A program made the translations under genes and the position numbers. From Imhoffiella purpurea (GTDB lineage Bacteria > Pseudomonadota > Gammaproteobacteria > Chromatiales > Chromatiaceae), in NCBI RefSeq assembly GCF_000585215.1, contig NZ_AONC01000029.1, forward strand, positions 62,001 through 126,000: a stretch of 64,000 bases of DNA. Direction: 5' to 3'. Position 1 is the stretch's first letter. Every line of letters begins with the position of its first letter. This document shows positions 16,832 through 25,053 of the stretch, piece by piece. A model generated the notes under the pieces. That model searched no databases. It saw nothing but the letters and a program-made list of their open reading frames with translations, and was not told where the DNA came from.

Positions 16832-18727
16832 TCAAAGCCGCGCCTCCAGCGCCTCCCAGCGCACATAGGATTCCTGGAGGATGGCATCGACTTCGGCGAG
16901 ACGCTCCTTGACCCGCACTACCTCGCTCGGATCGCCCTGATAGAGCGCCGGATCGGACATGCGCGCATGCAGCTCGGCCTGCTCCGATTCGAGCGACTCG
17001 ATACGCCCAGGCAGGTCCTCCAGCTCGCGCGTCTCCTTGTAGCTGAGCTTGTCGGAGGAGCGCTTCGGCTTGGACGACTTCTCGGCCGGTCTAGGCGCCG
17101 ACTCGGCCTTGGCCTCGACCACCGGCTCCGCGACCGGGCGCTGGCGCAGCCAGTCCTCGTAGCCGCCGACATAGTCGCGAACCACCCCGTCGCCCTCGAA
17201 CACCAGGGTGCTGGTCACCACGTTGTCCAGGAGCGCACGGTCGTGGCTGACCAGCAGCAGGGTGCCGCTGAACTGGATCAGCAGTTCCTCGAGCAGTTCG
17301 AGGGTCTCGGCGTCGAGATCGTTGGTCGGCTCGTCGAGCACCAGCAGGTTGGCCGGACGGGTGAAGAGCTTGGCCAGCAGCAGCCGGTTGCGTTCGCCCC
17401 CCGAAAGCGCCTTGACCGGCTGGCGCGCGCGCTCGGGGGTGAAGAGGAAGTCCTTGAGATAGGAAAGGACGTGACGACTGGAGCCCTCGATCTCGATCTG
17501 GTCGCTGCCCTCGGCGACATTGTCCTGGACGCTCTTCTCCAGATCGAGCTGGGCGCGCATCTGATCGAAGAAAGCCACCTGCAGGTTGGTGCCGCGCCGG
17601 ATGACGCCCTGCCGGGGCTCCAGATCGCCGAGCAGCAGCTTGAGCAGCGTGCTCTTGCCGGCACCGTTCGGACCGATGATACCGATCTTGTCGCCGCGCA
17701 GGATGAGGGTATCGAGCCCGCGGATGACCGGGCGGTCGCCCCAGCTGTAGCCGACGCCCTCGGCCTCGACCACCAGCTTGCCGGAGCGGTCGGCCTCGGT
17801 CATCCGCAGCCGAGCGGTTCCCTGCAACTCGCGCCGCTCGCGGCGCTCATCGCGCATCGCCTCGAGGGCGCGCACGCGCCCCTCGTTGCGGGTCCGACGC
17901 GCCTTGATGCCTTGACGGATCCAGACCTCCTCCTCGGCCAGCTTGCGGTCGAACTGCTCGGCGGCCAGCGCCTCGGCATGGAGCCGCTCCTCGCGGCGAC
18001 GCAGATAGTTGGCGTAGTCGCCCGGCCAGTCGGTGACGCGCCCGCGATCCAGCTCGAGAATGCGGGTCGCGACCCGCTGCAGGAAACGCCGGTCGTGGGT
18101 GACGAACAGCAGGGATCCGGAAAACCCGAGCAGGAACTCCTCCAACCAGTCGATGGCGTCGATGTCGAGATGGTTCGTGGGCTCGTCGAGGAGCAGGAGA
18201 TCGGGCTCGGTGACCAGGGCTCGGGCCAAGAGCACCCGCCGCTGCAGACCGCCGGAAAGGGCTTCGAAGCGGGCGTCGGCATCCAGACCGAGCCGCGAGA
18301 CGACCCGCTCGGTACGCTGTTCGATCTCCCAACCTCCCTGATCGTCCAATCGATGCTGCAGCCGAGCGAGATGCGCCAGCTGATCCTCCGAGGCGCCCGG
18401 TCCGAGCGCGTGCGAGAGCCTGAAATACTCCTGAACGACCGCGCCCAGCTCGCCCAGCCCTCCGGCCACGACATCGAAAACGCTCGCCTCCTGTCCGCGC
18501 GGGATCTCCTGGGCCAGACAGGCGATGCGCAGCCCCTGATCCCGACGCAGATGGCCGCCGTCGGCCTGCACCTCGCCGGCGATGATCTTGAGCAGGGTGG
18601 ATTTTCCCGCCCCGTTGCGACCGATCAGACAGATCCGCTCTCCGCGCTCGATAGTGAAGGAGACGTCCTCCAGCAGGGGAGGAAGACCGTAGGACAAACC
18701 GATCGAGTCGAGACTGAGCAATGGCAT
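16832..18727 (-). CDS. uup: ABC-F ATPase Uup
   Basis: The 631-residue protein has two ABC cassettes without membrane domains. The first has Walker A GRNGAGKSTLLK near residue 37 and signature LSGGLQRRVLLARAL near 155. The second has Walker A GPNGAGKSTLLK near 353 and signature LSGGERNRLLLAKLF near 441. The linker between them is the charged ABC-F interdomain arm. Residues about 555-631 form a coiled coil (YKETRELEDLPGRIESLESEQAELHARM), the mark of Uup among ABC-F proteins. Uup acts on ribosomes and affects precise transposon excision. It is divergent from the Crp/Fnr regulator gene. Confidence 0.9.
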   Translation of the reverse strand: MPLLSLDSIGLSYGLPPLLEDVSFTIERGERICLIGRNGAGKSTLLKIIAGEVQADGGHLRRDQGLRIACLAQEIPRGQEASVFDVVAGGLGELGAVVQEYFRLSHALGPGASEDQLAHLARLQHRLDDQGGWEIEQRTERVVSRLGLDADARFEALSGGLQRRVLLARALVTEPDLLLLDEPTNHLDIDAIDWLEEFLLGFSGSLLFVTHDRRFLQRVATRILELDRGRVTDWPGDYANYLRRREERLHAEALAAEQFDRKLAEEEVWIRQGIKARRTRNEGRVRALEAMRDERRERRELQGTARLRMTEADRSGKLVVEAEGVGYSWGDRPVIRGLDTLILRGDKIGIIGPNGAGKSTLLKLLLGDLEPRQGVIRRGTNLQVAFFDQMRAQLDLEKSVQDNVAEGSDQIEIEGSSRHVLSYLKDFLFTPERARQPVKALSGGERNRLLLAKLFTRPANLLVLDEPTNDLDAETLELLEELLIQFSGTLLLVSHDRALLDNVVTSTLVFEGDGVVRDYVGGYEDWLRQRPVAEPVVEAKAESAPRPAEKSSKPKRSSDKLSYKETRELEDLPGRIESLESEQAELHARMSDPALYQGDPSEVVRVKERLAEVDAILQESYVRWEALEARL

Positions 18728-18961
18728 CTGATTTCCTGGGAGAGTGGGAGATTGAACGCGGAGGAACGAGAGGGGTCAGAGAGACGCGAATGCGAACGAG
18801 ATTAAAGAGAGCACCCATGCGACGCAACCTCGGAACGGAGGCCAAGATTTGCGTTATTTCAATGACAGAAATCACCCGAACGTCGACCACGGCAAATCGG
18901 TTAGTATTACAGCCTCGCGCGCACCGACGCCGTGCGCATGTCCAGGGATCAAACAAACTCG

Positions 18962-19669
18962 ATGACGAAAAGCGTGACTCTGCGGGACGCCTGGTCGGGC
19001 GAGGCAAACTGCCTAAACTGTTCGCTGCGCACATCGGTCCTGTTCGCCGGTCTGAAGGAACAGGATTTCGAGCGGATCCACGACCCTATCGACCAATACA
19101 CGCTGAAGCCAGGCACCAGCCTCTACCATGCCGGAGACACGGGGGACCATATGTTCACCGTGCGCACCGGTGTGCTCAAGCTGGTTCAGTACCTGCCCGA
19201 CGGCAGCCAGCGCATCGTGCGTATCGCCCGTCCGACCGACGTGCTGGGACTGGAGGCGATCCTGGACGATGCCTACCACCACGATGCCGTCGCCCTGCAG
19301 ATGACCGAGGTCTGCCGCTTCCCGGCGCGCCTGGTGCGCGATCTGGGCCGGGAGACGCCGGATCTGCATCGCGAGCTCATGGCGCGCTGGCAGCGCGCGC
19401 TGAGCGAGGCGGACGCCTGGCTCACCGAACTCTCGACCGGATCCGCGCGTCAGCGCGTGGCCCGGCTGCTGCTTCGCCTGGCACGCGACCGGGAGTCGAG
19501 CGAGTGCCATCTCTTCAGTCGCGAGGACATGGGAGCCATGCTCGGCGTCACCACGGAGACGACCAGCCGCACCATCGCCGAATTCAAGCGTCAGAGCCTG
19601 CTGGTGGAGACCGCGCCCAATCTGTTCCTGCTCGACATCCCCAATCTCACGCGTATCGCCGAGGATTGA
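18962..19669 (+). CDS. Crp/Fnr-family transcriptional regulator
   Basis: The 235-residue regulator has an N-terminal cyclic-nucleotide-like beta-barrel (about residues 25-140), a long dimerisation helix and a C-terminal helix-turn-helix. The recognition helix reads LGVTTETTSRTIAEFKRQ. The Glu-x2-Ser-Arg pattern is that of FNR, which contacts TTGAT half-sites. Cysteines C17-x2-C20 and C118 resemble three of the four FNR cluster ligands. The third N-terminal cysteine is missing, so an oxygen-sensing cluster is doubtful. ATG 18962 is a judgement call: ATG 18938 and GTG 18932 are in frame, and none has a strong ribosome site. The neighbouring hypoxia genes (cydABX, 19953, 20409) suggest its targets. 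Confidence 0.8.
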   Translation: MTKSVTLRDAWSGEANCLNCSLRTSVLFAGLKEQDFERIHDPIDQYTLKPGTSLYHAGDTGDHMFTVRTGVLKLVQYLPDGSQRIVRIARPTDVLGLEAILDDAYHHDAVALQMTEVCRFPARLVRDLGRETPDLHRELMARWQRALSEADAWLTELSTGSARQRVARLLLRLARDRESSECHLFSREDMGAMLGVTTETTSRTIAEFKRQSLLVETAPNLFLLDIPNLTRIAED

Positions 19670-19742
19670 TCCGAAACGGAGCGACTCGACCGAACGCACA
19701 CGAAAGGAACGCGATCGCCGCTGGCTCCACGCTGTCTGCGGC

Positions 19743-19756
19743 TTGATCGTTTTCAA
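19743..19756 (+). promoter_or_regulatory. FNR-type box upstream of the DUF6858-like gene
   Basis: TTGATCGTTTTCAA matches the FNR consensus TTGAT-N4-ATCAA at 9 of 10 fixed positions. A -10-like CTTAAT at 19777-19782 lies at about the spacing expected for a class II FNR promoter. The 170 bases from there to the start at 19953 would be leader. The regulator encoded just upstream has the matching recognition helix. Confidence 0.45.
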
Positions 19757-19952
19757 TGATCACGCCGTAACCTGGGCTTAATCTGCAGCCATTCTTTCGC
19801 GAACGGCCGCCTAATCCCCGACCGAAGCGGGACGCATGACTCCGAGTGGACCCCAGGGTGGCGCGCGGTCGCATCCTGATTCCCGCTGTATCGGCCACGG
19901 CCATACGCCTGCTGCGCGATGCTCCAGCAACCCCCCGCCGATGGAGTCCGCC

Positions 19953-20360
19953 ATGAAGCAGACACTCTCAACCGCAGAATATCCAGTCTTCACCCTGGAG
20001 TTCGGCCGCAGCGAGACCAGTTTCGATTCGGTGGATGCCATCTGCGGCTATTTCAGGGCCTGTATCGAGGCGCACCGAGCGGCGATCTTCATCGCCGAGT
20101 TCGACCATCTCGCCCACACCCGCAATCTGCCCGAGGGCCATTGCGGCGAAGGCATCCGGGCCGCCAAGAACGTGGTCTTCTGCTTCGGCATCTCCCTGCC
20201 GAGCCCCCAAGCGCTCGCTGGACGTCCTCGCTCCATCGGCGTGGCCGAAACCGAGCATGGCTTCTTGGTTACCTTCCTCGAAGCCCCCATGCCTGTGGCG
20301 AACGCCGCCATGGAAGACTGGGCCAGCGGATTGCTGAAAATGCGGAACGCGATCGCCTGA
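19953..20360 (+). CDS. DUF6858-like conserved protein
   Basis: The 135-residue soluble protein has the block YPVFTLEFGRSETSF, then AICGYFRACIEAHRAAIFIAEFDHLAHT and AAKNVVFCFGISLP. I associate this block with a small conserved family found in sulfur-oxidising and denitrifying bacteria (DUF6858). No catalytic motif is known. ATG 19953 was chosen because GGAG sits 6 bases before it. The longer frame from 19836 lacks a site. A near-consensus FNR box lies 200 bases upstream, and a NifX-like gene follows after 48 bases, so it is probably expressed when oxygen is low. Confidence 0.65.
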   Translation: MKQTLSTAEYPVFTLEFGRSETSFDSVDAICGYFRACIEAHRAAIFIAEFDHLAHTRNLPEGHCGEGIRAAKNVVFCFGISLPSPQALAGRPRSIGVAETEHGFLVTFLEAPMPVANAAMEDWASGLLKMRNAIA

Positions 20361-20408
20361 CGCGGCGGAGACCCGAGCCTACAACAGCCTTCTTGCGTGG
20401 AGTAAGCG

Positions 20409-20786
20409 ATGCGTATTGCAGTCACCAGCCAGAACTTCCGGACCATCACGGGACACGCCGGCAAGACCCGACGCTTCCTCATCCTGGAAGCCGACGGCCG
20501 CTCCGAGCCAGTGGAGATCGATCGGCTCGATCTTCCGCCGGACATGTCGATGCACGAATATCAGGGAGGAAACCATCCCTTGTTCGAACTGGGCCTGGAC
20601 GCCGTCATCACCCAGAGTGCCGGTCGCGGATTCATCGAGCGGCTGTCGCGACAAGGCATCAGAGTGCATGCCACCAGCGCCACCGACCCCATGAACGCTG
20701 CAACGGACCTGGCCGCAGGCCGCCCACTGCCGACGGCGGCGGCACATCACCAGGATTCCGTTCAGCTGAACGCCGGCCACCGCTGA
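20409..20786 (+). CDS. NifX/NifB-domain dinitrogenase cofactor-type protein
   Basis: The 125-residue protein has the RNase-H-like fold of the NifX/NafY/VnfX family (PF02579). It starts MRIAVTSQNFRTITGHAGKTRRFLI and has the later AVITQSAGRGFIERLSRQGIRVHATSATDP segment. Nif-type members carry iron-molybdenum cofactor precursors. Orphan members outside nif operons, like this one, are of unknown role. It follows the DUF6858-like gene by 48 bases and ends in a hairpin, so the two probably form one unit. The C-terminal tail after about residue 105 is low in complexity. Confidence 0.75.
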   Translation: MRIAVTSQNFRTITGHAGKTRRFLILEADGRSEPVEIDRLDLPPDMSMHEYQGGNHPLFELGLDAVITQSAGRGFIERLSRQGIRVHATSATDPMNAATDLAAGRPLPTAAAHHQDSVQLNAGHR

Positions 20787-20799
20787 TCTCGCACCGCAG

Positions 20800-20828
20800 C
20801 GCTCCGAAGCACTTGCGATTTCGGAGCG
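20800..20828 (+). terminator. hairpin after the NifX-like gene, probable terminator
   Basis: CGCTCCGAA and TTCGGAGCG form a perfect 9-bp stem around an 11-base loop, 13 bases after the stop codon at 20786. The tract after it (TCTCCCC) is pyrimidine-rich but not a clean T run. Confidence 0.55.
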
Positions 20829-21128
20829 TCTCCCCAATCTATGTGTCCGCCTGATCGACCGGAACCCGACTTCCCGGTGGCACCCGGACAACTCAGCCGA
20901 TACCGCTCGTCGGATTCACTCTCGCTAGGGCACTCAGTCGACTAAGGGTCTTTATCCTGCGGGTTGCGGTAGGTCATTCCTGCCCCCCGGAGACTCATTT
21001 AGTCTGCGACCGAGCGCTGGCCAACCCGATCACCGTCCCAGCCTCTCGCGGCTCTGGAAGGGGAATCATCTCAGCGTTCATTTCGAACCATTTGCCAATC
21101 AGGTTTCTCGTTTCCAGGAGAATCGCTC
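20829..21128. other. leader region of cydABX
   Basis: No gene is seen in these 300 bases. They should hold the cydA promoter. No exact FNR box or sigma-54 site was found. TTTCCAGGAGAATCGCTC just before the cydA start gives a good ribosome site (AGGAGA, about 9 bases before ATG). Confidence 0.4.
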
Positions 21129-22733
21129 ATGCTCGACAGCACCATGATCGAACTCTCGCGATGGCAATTTGCCGCCACGGCGATGTATCACTTCCTGTTC
21201 GTTCCCCTGACACTGGGTCTCTCCTGGATTCTAGTGATCATGGAAAGCGTCTACGTCATGACCGGTCGCGAGATCTATCGGGACATGACCAAGTTCTGGG
21301 GCAAGCTCTTCGGCATCAACTTCGCCCTGGGCGTCACCACCGGACTCACCATGGAGTTCCAGTTCGGCACCAACTGGGCCTACTACAGCCACTATGTCGG
21401 GGACGTCTTCGGCGCACCGCTGGCGATCGAGGGCCTCATGGCCTTCTTCCTCGAATCGACCTTCATCGGTCTCTTCTTCCTCGGCTGGGAACGTCTGTCC
21501 AAGCGCCAGCACCTGACCGTCACCTTTCTGACCGCGCTGGGCTCGAATCTATCCGCGCTCTGGATCCTGATCGCCAACGGCTGGATGCAGAATCCGGTCG
21601 GCTCCGAATTCAGCTACGAGACCATGCGCATGGAGATGACCAGCTTCATGGAGCTGCTCTTCAATCCGGTCGCCCAGGTCAAGTTCGTGCACACGGTCGC
21701 CGCCGGCTATGTCACCGCCTCCATGTTCGTGCTCGGCATCAGTGCCTGGTACATCCTCAAGGGCCGCGACCTGGCCTTCGCCAAGCGATCCTTCTCGGTC
21801 GCGGTCGGCTTCGGCCTGGCCTCCATCCTCTCGGTCATCCTGCTCGGCGACGAGTCCGGCTACGAGGTCGGCGACGTGCAGAAGGTGAAGCTGGCTGCGA
21901 TCGAGGCCGAGTGGGAGACCGAACCCGCACCGGCGGCCTTCACCATCTACGGCAACCCCGACAACGACGACCAGGAGACCCACAACGCCATCAAGGTGCC
22001 CTGGCTCCTGGGCCTGATCGCCACCCGCTCGCTCGATACCGAGGTGACCGGCCTCAAGGACCTGATGCGCGAGCACGAGGTTCGCATCCGCAGCGGCATG
22101 ATCGCCTATCACTACCTCGATCGCCTGCGCAACGGCGAGGACACACCCGGCAACCGGAGCGCCTTCGAGGAGCACAAGGACGATCTTGGCTACGGACTGC
22201 TGCTGAAGCGCTATGTCGAGAACCCGGCCGAGGCCACCGAGGAGCAGATCCAGATGGCCGTCCAGGACTCGATCCCGGAGGTGGCGCCGCTGTTCTGGAC
22301 CTTCCGCGTCATGGTCGGCGCCGGGGTCTGGATGCTGCTGCTGCTCCTGCTCGGCTTCTACTTCAACGCCCGACGCTCCATCCAGGACAAGCGCTGGCTG
22401 CTGTGGCTGTTCGTCGTCAGCATCCCCGCCCCCTGGATCGCCGCCGAGACCGGCTGGTTCGTCGCCGAATTCGGGCGTCAGCCCTGGGCGATCGGCGAGG
22501 TCCTGCCGACCAGCATCGCCGCATCCAGTCTCACCGCGACCGATCTGATGATCAGCCTCTCGGGCTTCATCCTCTTCTACACGGGGCTCTTCATCATCGA
22601 GATCTTCCTCATGTTCAAGTTCGCCCGCCTGGGCCCGAGCTCGCTGCACACGGGACGCTATCACCACGAGCGCGAAAACCACCCCGCAGGCGGCATGTCG
22701 CCCGCGACCGCCCCTCAGAAACCGGCCGAATAA
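21129..22733 (+). CDS. cydA: cytochrome bd quinol oxidase subunit I
   Basis: The 534-residue membrane protein is CydA. The haem ligands are visible: H21 (MYHFLFVPLTLG), H188 (VKFVHTVAAGYV) and M395 (FRVMVGAGVW), equivalent to E. coli H19, H186 and M393. The hydrophilic Q-loop that binds quinol spans about residues 250-385 and is of the long type. The enzyme reduces oxygen at very low concentration using quinol. In a phototroph with nitrogenase it would protect nitrogen fixation and support microaerobic growth. It overlaps no gene, and cydB follows after 12 bases. Confidence 0.97.
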   Translation: MLDSTMIELSRWQFAATAMYHFLFVPLTLGLSWILVIMESVYVMTGREIYRDMTKFWGKLFGINFALGVTTGLTMEFQFGTNWAYYSHYVGDVFGAPLAIEGLMAFFLESTFIGLFFLGWERLSKRQHLTVTFLTALGSNLSALWILIANGWMQNPVGSEFSYETMRMEMTSFMELLFNPVAQVKFVHTVAAGYVTASMFVLGISAWYILKGRDLAFAKRSFSVAVGFGLASILSVILLGDESGYEVGDVQKVKLAAIEAEWETEPAPAAFTIYGNPDNDDQETHNAIKVPWLLGLIATRSLDTEVTGLKDLMREHEVRIRSGMIAYHYLDRLRNGEDTPGNRSAFEEHKDDLGYGLLLKRYVENPAEATEEQIQMAVQDSIPEVAPLFWTFRVMVGAGVWMLLLLLLGFYFNARRSIQDKRWLLWLFVVSIPAPWIAAETGWFVAEFGRQPWAIGEVLPTSIAASSLTATDLMISLSGFILFYTGLFIIEIFLMFKFARLGPSSLHTGRYHHERENHPAGGMSPATAPQKPAE

Positions 22734-22745
22734 GGAGGAAACATC

Positions 22746-23888
22746 ATGATCCTCGATTACGAAACGCTGAAATTCATCTGGTGGATCCTGGTCGGCGTGC
22801 TCTTCATCGGCTTCGCCGTCACCGACGGACTCGACATGGGTGTGGGCGCGCTGCTGCCCTTCCTCGGCAAGAACGACAAGGAACGCCGGGTCATCATCAA
22901 TACCGTCGGACCCCACTGGGACGGCAATCAGGTCTGGCTGATCACGGCGGGCGGCGCCATCTTCGCCGCTTGGCCGCTGGTCTATGCCACCGCCTTCTCG
23001 GGCTTCTATTTCGCCATGCTCCTAGCGCTGTTCGCGCTCTTCTTCCGGCCGGTCGGGTTCGACTACCGGAGCAAGATCGCCGATCCGCGCTGGCGCAGCG
23101 CCTGGGACTGGGGGCTCTTCATCGGAGGCGCCGTGCCCGCGCTGGTGTTCGGCATCGCCTTCGGCAACCTGCTGCAAGGCGTCCCCTTCCATCTGGACGG
23201 CCTGCTGCGCCCCTACTACAGCGGCAGCTTTTTCGGCCTGCTGAACCCCTTCGCCCTGCTCGCGGGCGTCGTCAGCGTCGGCATGCTGGTCATGCACGGG
23301 GCCATCTGGCTGCAGGTCCGTACCGCCGATCCCATCTCCAGCCGGGCCAAGGTGGCCGCGAAGAAGGCCGGCCTGGTCACGATCGGCGCCTTCGCGCTGG
23401 CGGGCGTCTGGCTAAGCCTGGGGATCGACGGATTCCGGGTCGTCTCCATGCCGGGTCTCGACGCCATCCCCAACCCGCTCACCAAGGAGGTTGTCCAGGA
23501 GTCGGGCGCCTGGCTGTCCAACTATGCAGACTATCCCTTGACCCTGATCTTCCCGCTGCTGGGCTTCGGCGGACTAGGGCTCGCGATCCTGGCATCCATG
23601 TCGGATCGTCCCGGACTCGGACTGGTCGCCAGCAGCCTGGGCCTGACCGGGATCATCATGACCGCGGGTGCCGCCATGTTCCCCTTCATCATGCCGTCGA
23701 GCACCAACCCCAACAGCAGCCTGATCGTCTGGGACTCGGTATCGAGCCATCTCACCCTGACGGTGATGTTCTGGGCCGCGGTCATCTTCGTGCCCCTGAT
23801 CCTCGCCTACACCACCTGGACCTACACCAAGATGTGGCGCCGGGTGACGGTCGAGGAGATCGAGGCGCAGGACCATCTCGCCTACTGA
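22746..23888 (+). CDS. cydB: cytochrome bd quinol oxidase subunit II
   Basis: The 380-residue protein starts MILDYETLKFIWWILVG and has the GFAVTDGLDMGVG and GPHWDGNQVWLIT motifs of CydB. About eight transmembrane helices are predicted. It is the partner of CydA in the oxygen-reducing complex. The start has GGAGG just upstream (AAGGAGGAAACATC). A strong GC hairpin lies between it and cydX. Confidence 0.97.
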   Translation: MILDYETLKFIWWILVGVLFIGFAVTDGLDMGVGALLPFLGKNDKERRVIINTVGPHWDGNQVWLITAGGAIFAAWPLVYATAFSGFYFAMLLALFALFFRPVGFDYRSKIADPRWRSAWDWGLFIGGAVPALVFGIAFGNLLQGVPFHLDGLLRPYYSGSFFGLLNPFALLAGVVSVGMLVMHGAIWLQVRTADPISSRAKVAAKKAGLVTIGAFALAGVWLSLGIDGFRVVSMPGLDAIPNPLTKEVVQESGAWLSNYADYPLTLIFPLLGFGGLGLAILASMSDRPGLGLVASSLGLTGIIMTAGAAMFPFIMPSSTNPNSSLIVWDSVSSHLTLTVMFWAAVIFVPLILAYTTWTYTKMWRRVTVEEIEAQDHLAY

Positions 23889-23913
23889 TACGGCACCGAG
23901 ACAAGCTGCAAGC

Positions 23914-23938
23914 CCGCCCGGTCCCGGCGACCGGGCGG
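23914..23938 (+). promoter_or_regulatory. strong hairpin between cydB and cydX
   Basis: CCGCCCGGTC and GACCGGGCGG form a perfect 10-bp stem around CCGGC. There is no T run, so it is not a classical terminator. It may be a processing or stability element that sets the cydX to cydAB ratio. Confidence 0.5.
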
Positions 23939-23987
23939 TGCAAAGAACCAGGATCGGATCACTTGGAGATTGGAGAGGAAGAACGCA

Positions 23988-24107
23988 ATGTGGTACTTCT
24001 CGTGGATTCTAGGCGTCCTTCTGGCGCTGGCATTCGGCATCATCAACGTCATGTGGTACGAATCGGAACTGAGCCTCGGCTCCTCCGACGACCCGGATAA
24101 GACCTGA
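23988..24107 (+). CDS. cydX: cytochrome bd small subunit CydX
   Basis: This is a 39-residue single-helix protein starting MWYFSWILGVLLALAFGIIN and continuing VMWYESE. This is the CydX/CbdX signature: N-terminal MWYFxWILG, a helix, then an acidic tail with a conserved Glu. GGAGAGGAAG lies about 7 bases before the ATG. CydX stabilises the haems of the CydAB complex. It sits 99 bases after cydB and is followed by a terminator. Confidence 0.93.
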   Translation: MWYFSWILGVLLALAFGIINVMWYESELSLGSSDDPDKT

Positions 24108-24117
24108 CGTCACCGAT

Positions 24118-24147
24118 CCGCAGGGCGGCATCGCGACCGCTCTGCGG
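24118..24147 (+). terminator. terminator of cydABX
   Basis: CCGCAGGGCGG and CCGCTCTGCGG pair with one mismatch around an 8-base loop, and CTTTCATCT follows. It lies 10 bases after the cydX stop codon. Confidence 0.6.
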
Positions 24148-24163
24148 CTTTCATCTGATCGAA

Positions 24164-24841
24164 TCAGCTCGCGCGGATGGGAATGATGACGATATCCACA
24201 CGTCGATTCAAACGACGCCCTTGCTCGGTGTTGTTGCTCGCCACCGGCCTGGTCATCCCGTAGCCACGCGACTCCATGCGGCTCGGATGGACCCCGTCGC
24301 TCGCGAGATAGTTCTCGACCGCGGCCGCGCGCCGCCGGGAGAGATCCATGTTGTATTCGGCCGACCCGGTATTGTCCGTGTGACCGGCGATCGCCAGCTG
24401 GGTCTTGCCGTACTTGTTCACCACCCGCGCGATCTTGTCCATGGTGCTGTAGAAGCCGGACTTGATCCGGTCCGAATCCACCTCGAAGCTGGTCGCCCCG
24501 GTCATGCCGACCAACAGCTGATCGTCCGGCAGCTTCTCGACCCAGATCACACCGCTCGCGATCTCGGGGGCGAGCACCTTCTCGAAGTCCTGACGCTGCT
24601 GCTCCATGTAGGAACCCACCGCCGTCCCCAGCAAGGCCCCTCCGACCGCGCCGATCAGCGCCCCCTTGCCCGCATCGGCGCTCAAGGAGCCGATCAGCGC
24701 GCCGGCCGCCGCCCCGGAGGCCGTCCCGATCGCCGCGCCCCGGCCGGTCTCCGTCATCCCCGAGCCATCGGCCGCGCAGCCCGAGACGAGAACGGCGACG
24801 GTCCCCGCAATGGCCAGACGTTTTGAGATAGCTGAGCTCAT
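24164..24841 (-). CDS. OmpA-family lipoprotein with glycine-zipper segment
   Basis: The 225-residue lipoprotein has a signal peptide and lipobox (VLVSGCAAD, Cys near 22). Two glycine-zipper stretches follow at about 33-80 (GAAIGTASGAAAGALIGSL and GALIGAVGGALLGTAVGSY). The C terminus (about 105-225) is an OmpA-like peptidoglycan-binding domain with IAGHTDNTGSAEYNMDLSRRRA and RGYGMTRPVASNNTEQGRRLNRRVD. It resembles YiaD. The protein probably links the outer membrane to peptidoglycan. ATG 24841 has AAGGGGG 7 bases upstream, and the longer frame to 25057 is not supported. Confidence 0.87.
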   Translation of the reverse strand: MSSAISKRLAIAGTVAVLVSGCAADGSGMTETGRGAAIGTASGAAAGALIGSLSADAGKGALIGAVGGALLGTAVGSYMEQQRQDFEKVLAPEIASGVIWVEKLPDDQLLVGMTGATSFEVDSDRIKSGFYSTMDKIARVVNKYGKTQLAIAGHTDNTGSAEYNMDLSRRRAAAVENYLASDGVHPSRMESRGYGMTRPVASNNTEQGRRLNRRVDIVIIPIRAS

Positions 24842-25053
24842 GAATGCCCCCTTCGATAGATTGGATTGAGTCGATGATCCGGACCCGGGCAGCGAAATCG
24901 CGCCGCGAGCCCTGCGCTCGGAAAGCAGGATCCGAGACGAGCCGTAGAGTCGGGCCCAGACCGCATCATAACTGATGACGCCAAGGGGGCAGATGACGAT
25001 CAGCGCCCGCCCGAAGGCGCAAGACCGAGGCCCCCACAGGATCGGCGACCGAG

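Noticed and set aside
19836-19952. N-terminal extension of the DUF6858-like protein
   Set aside because: The extension is low-complexity with no family similarity, and a good ribosome site precedes ATG 19953.
23914-23938. Terminator separating cydX from cydAB
   Set aside because: The stem is strong but no T run follows, cydX has its own good terminator at 24118, and CydX is needed with CydAB.
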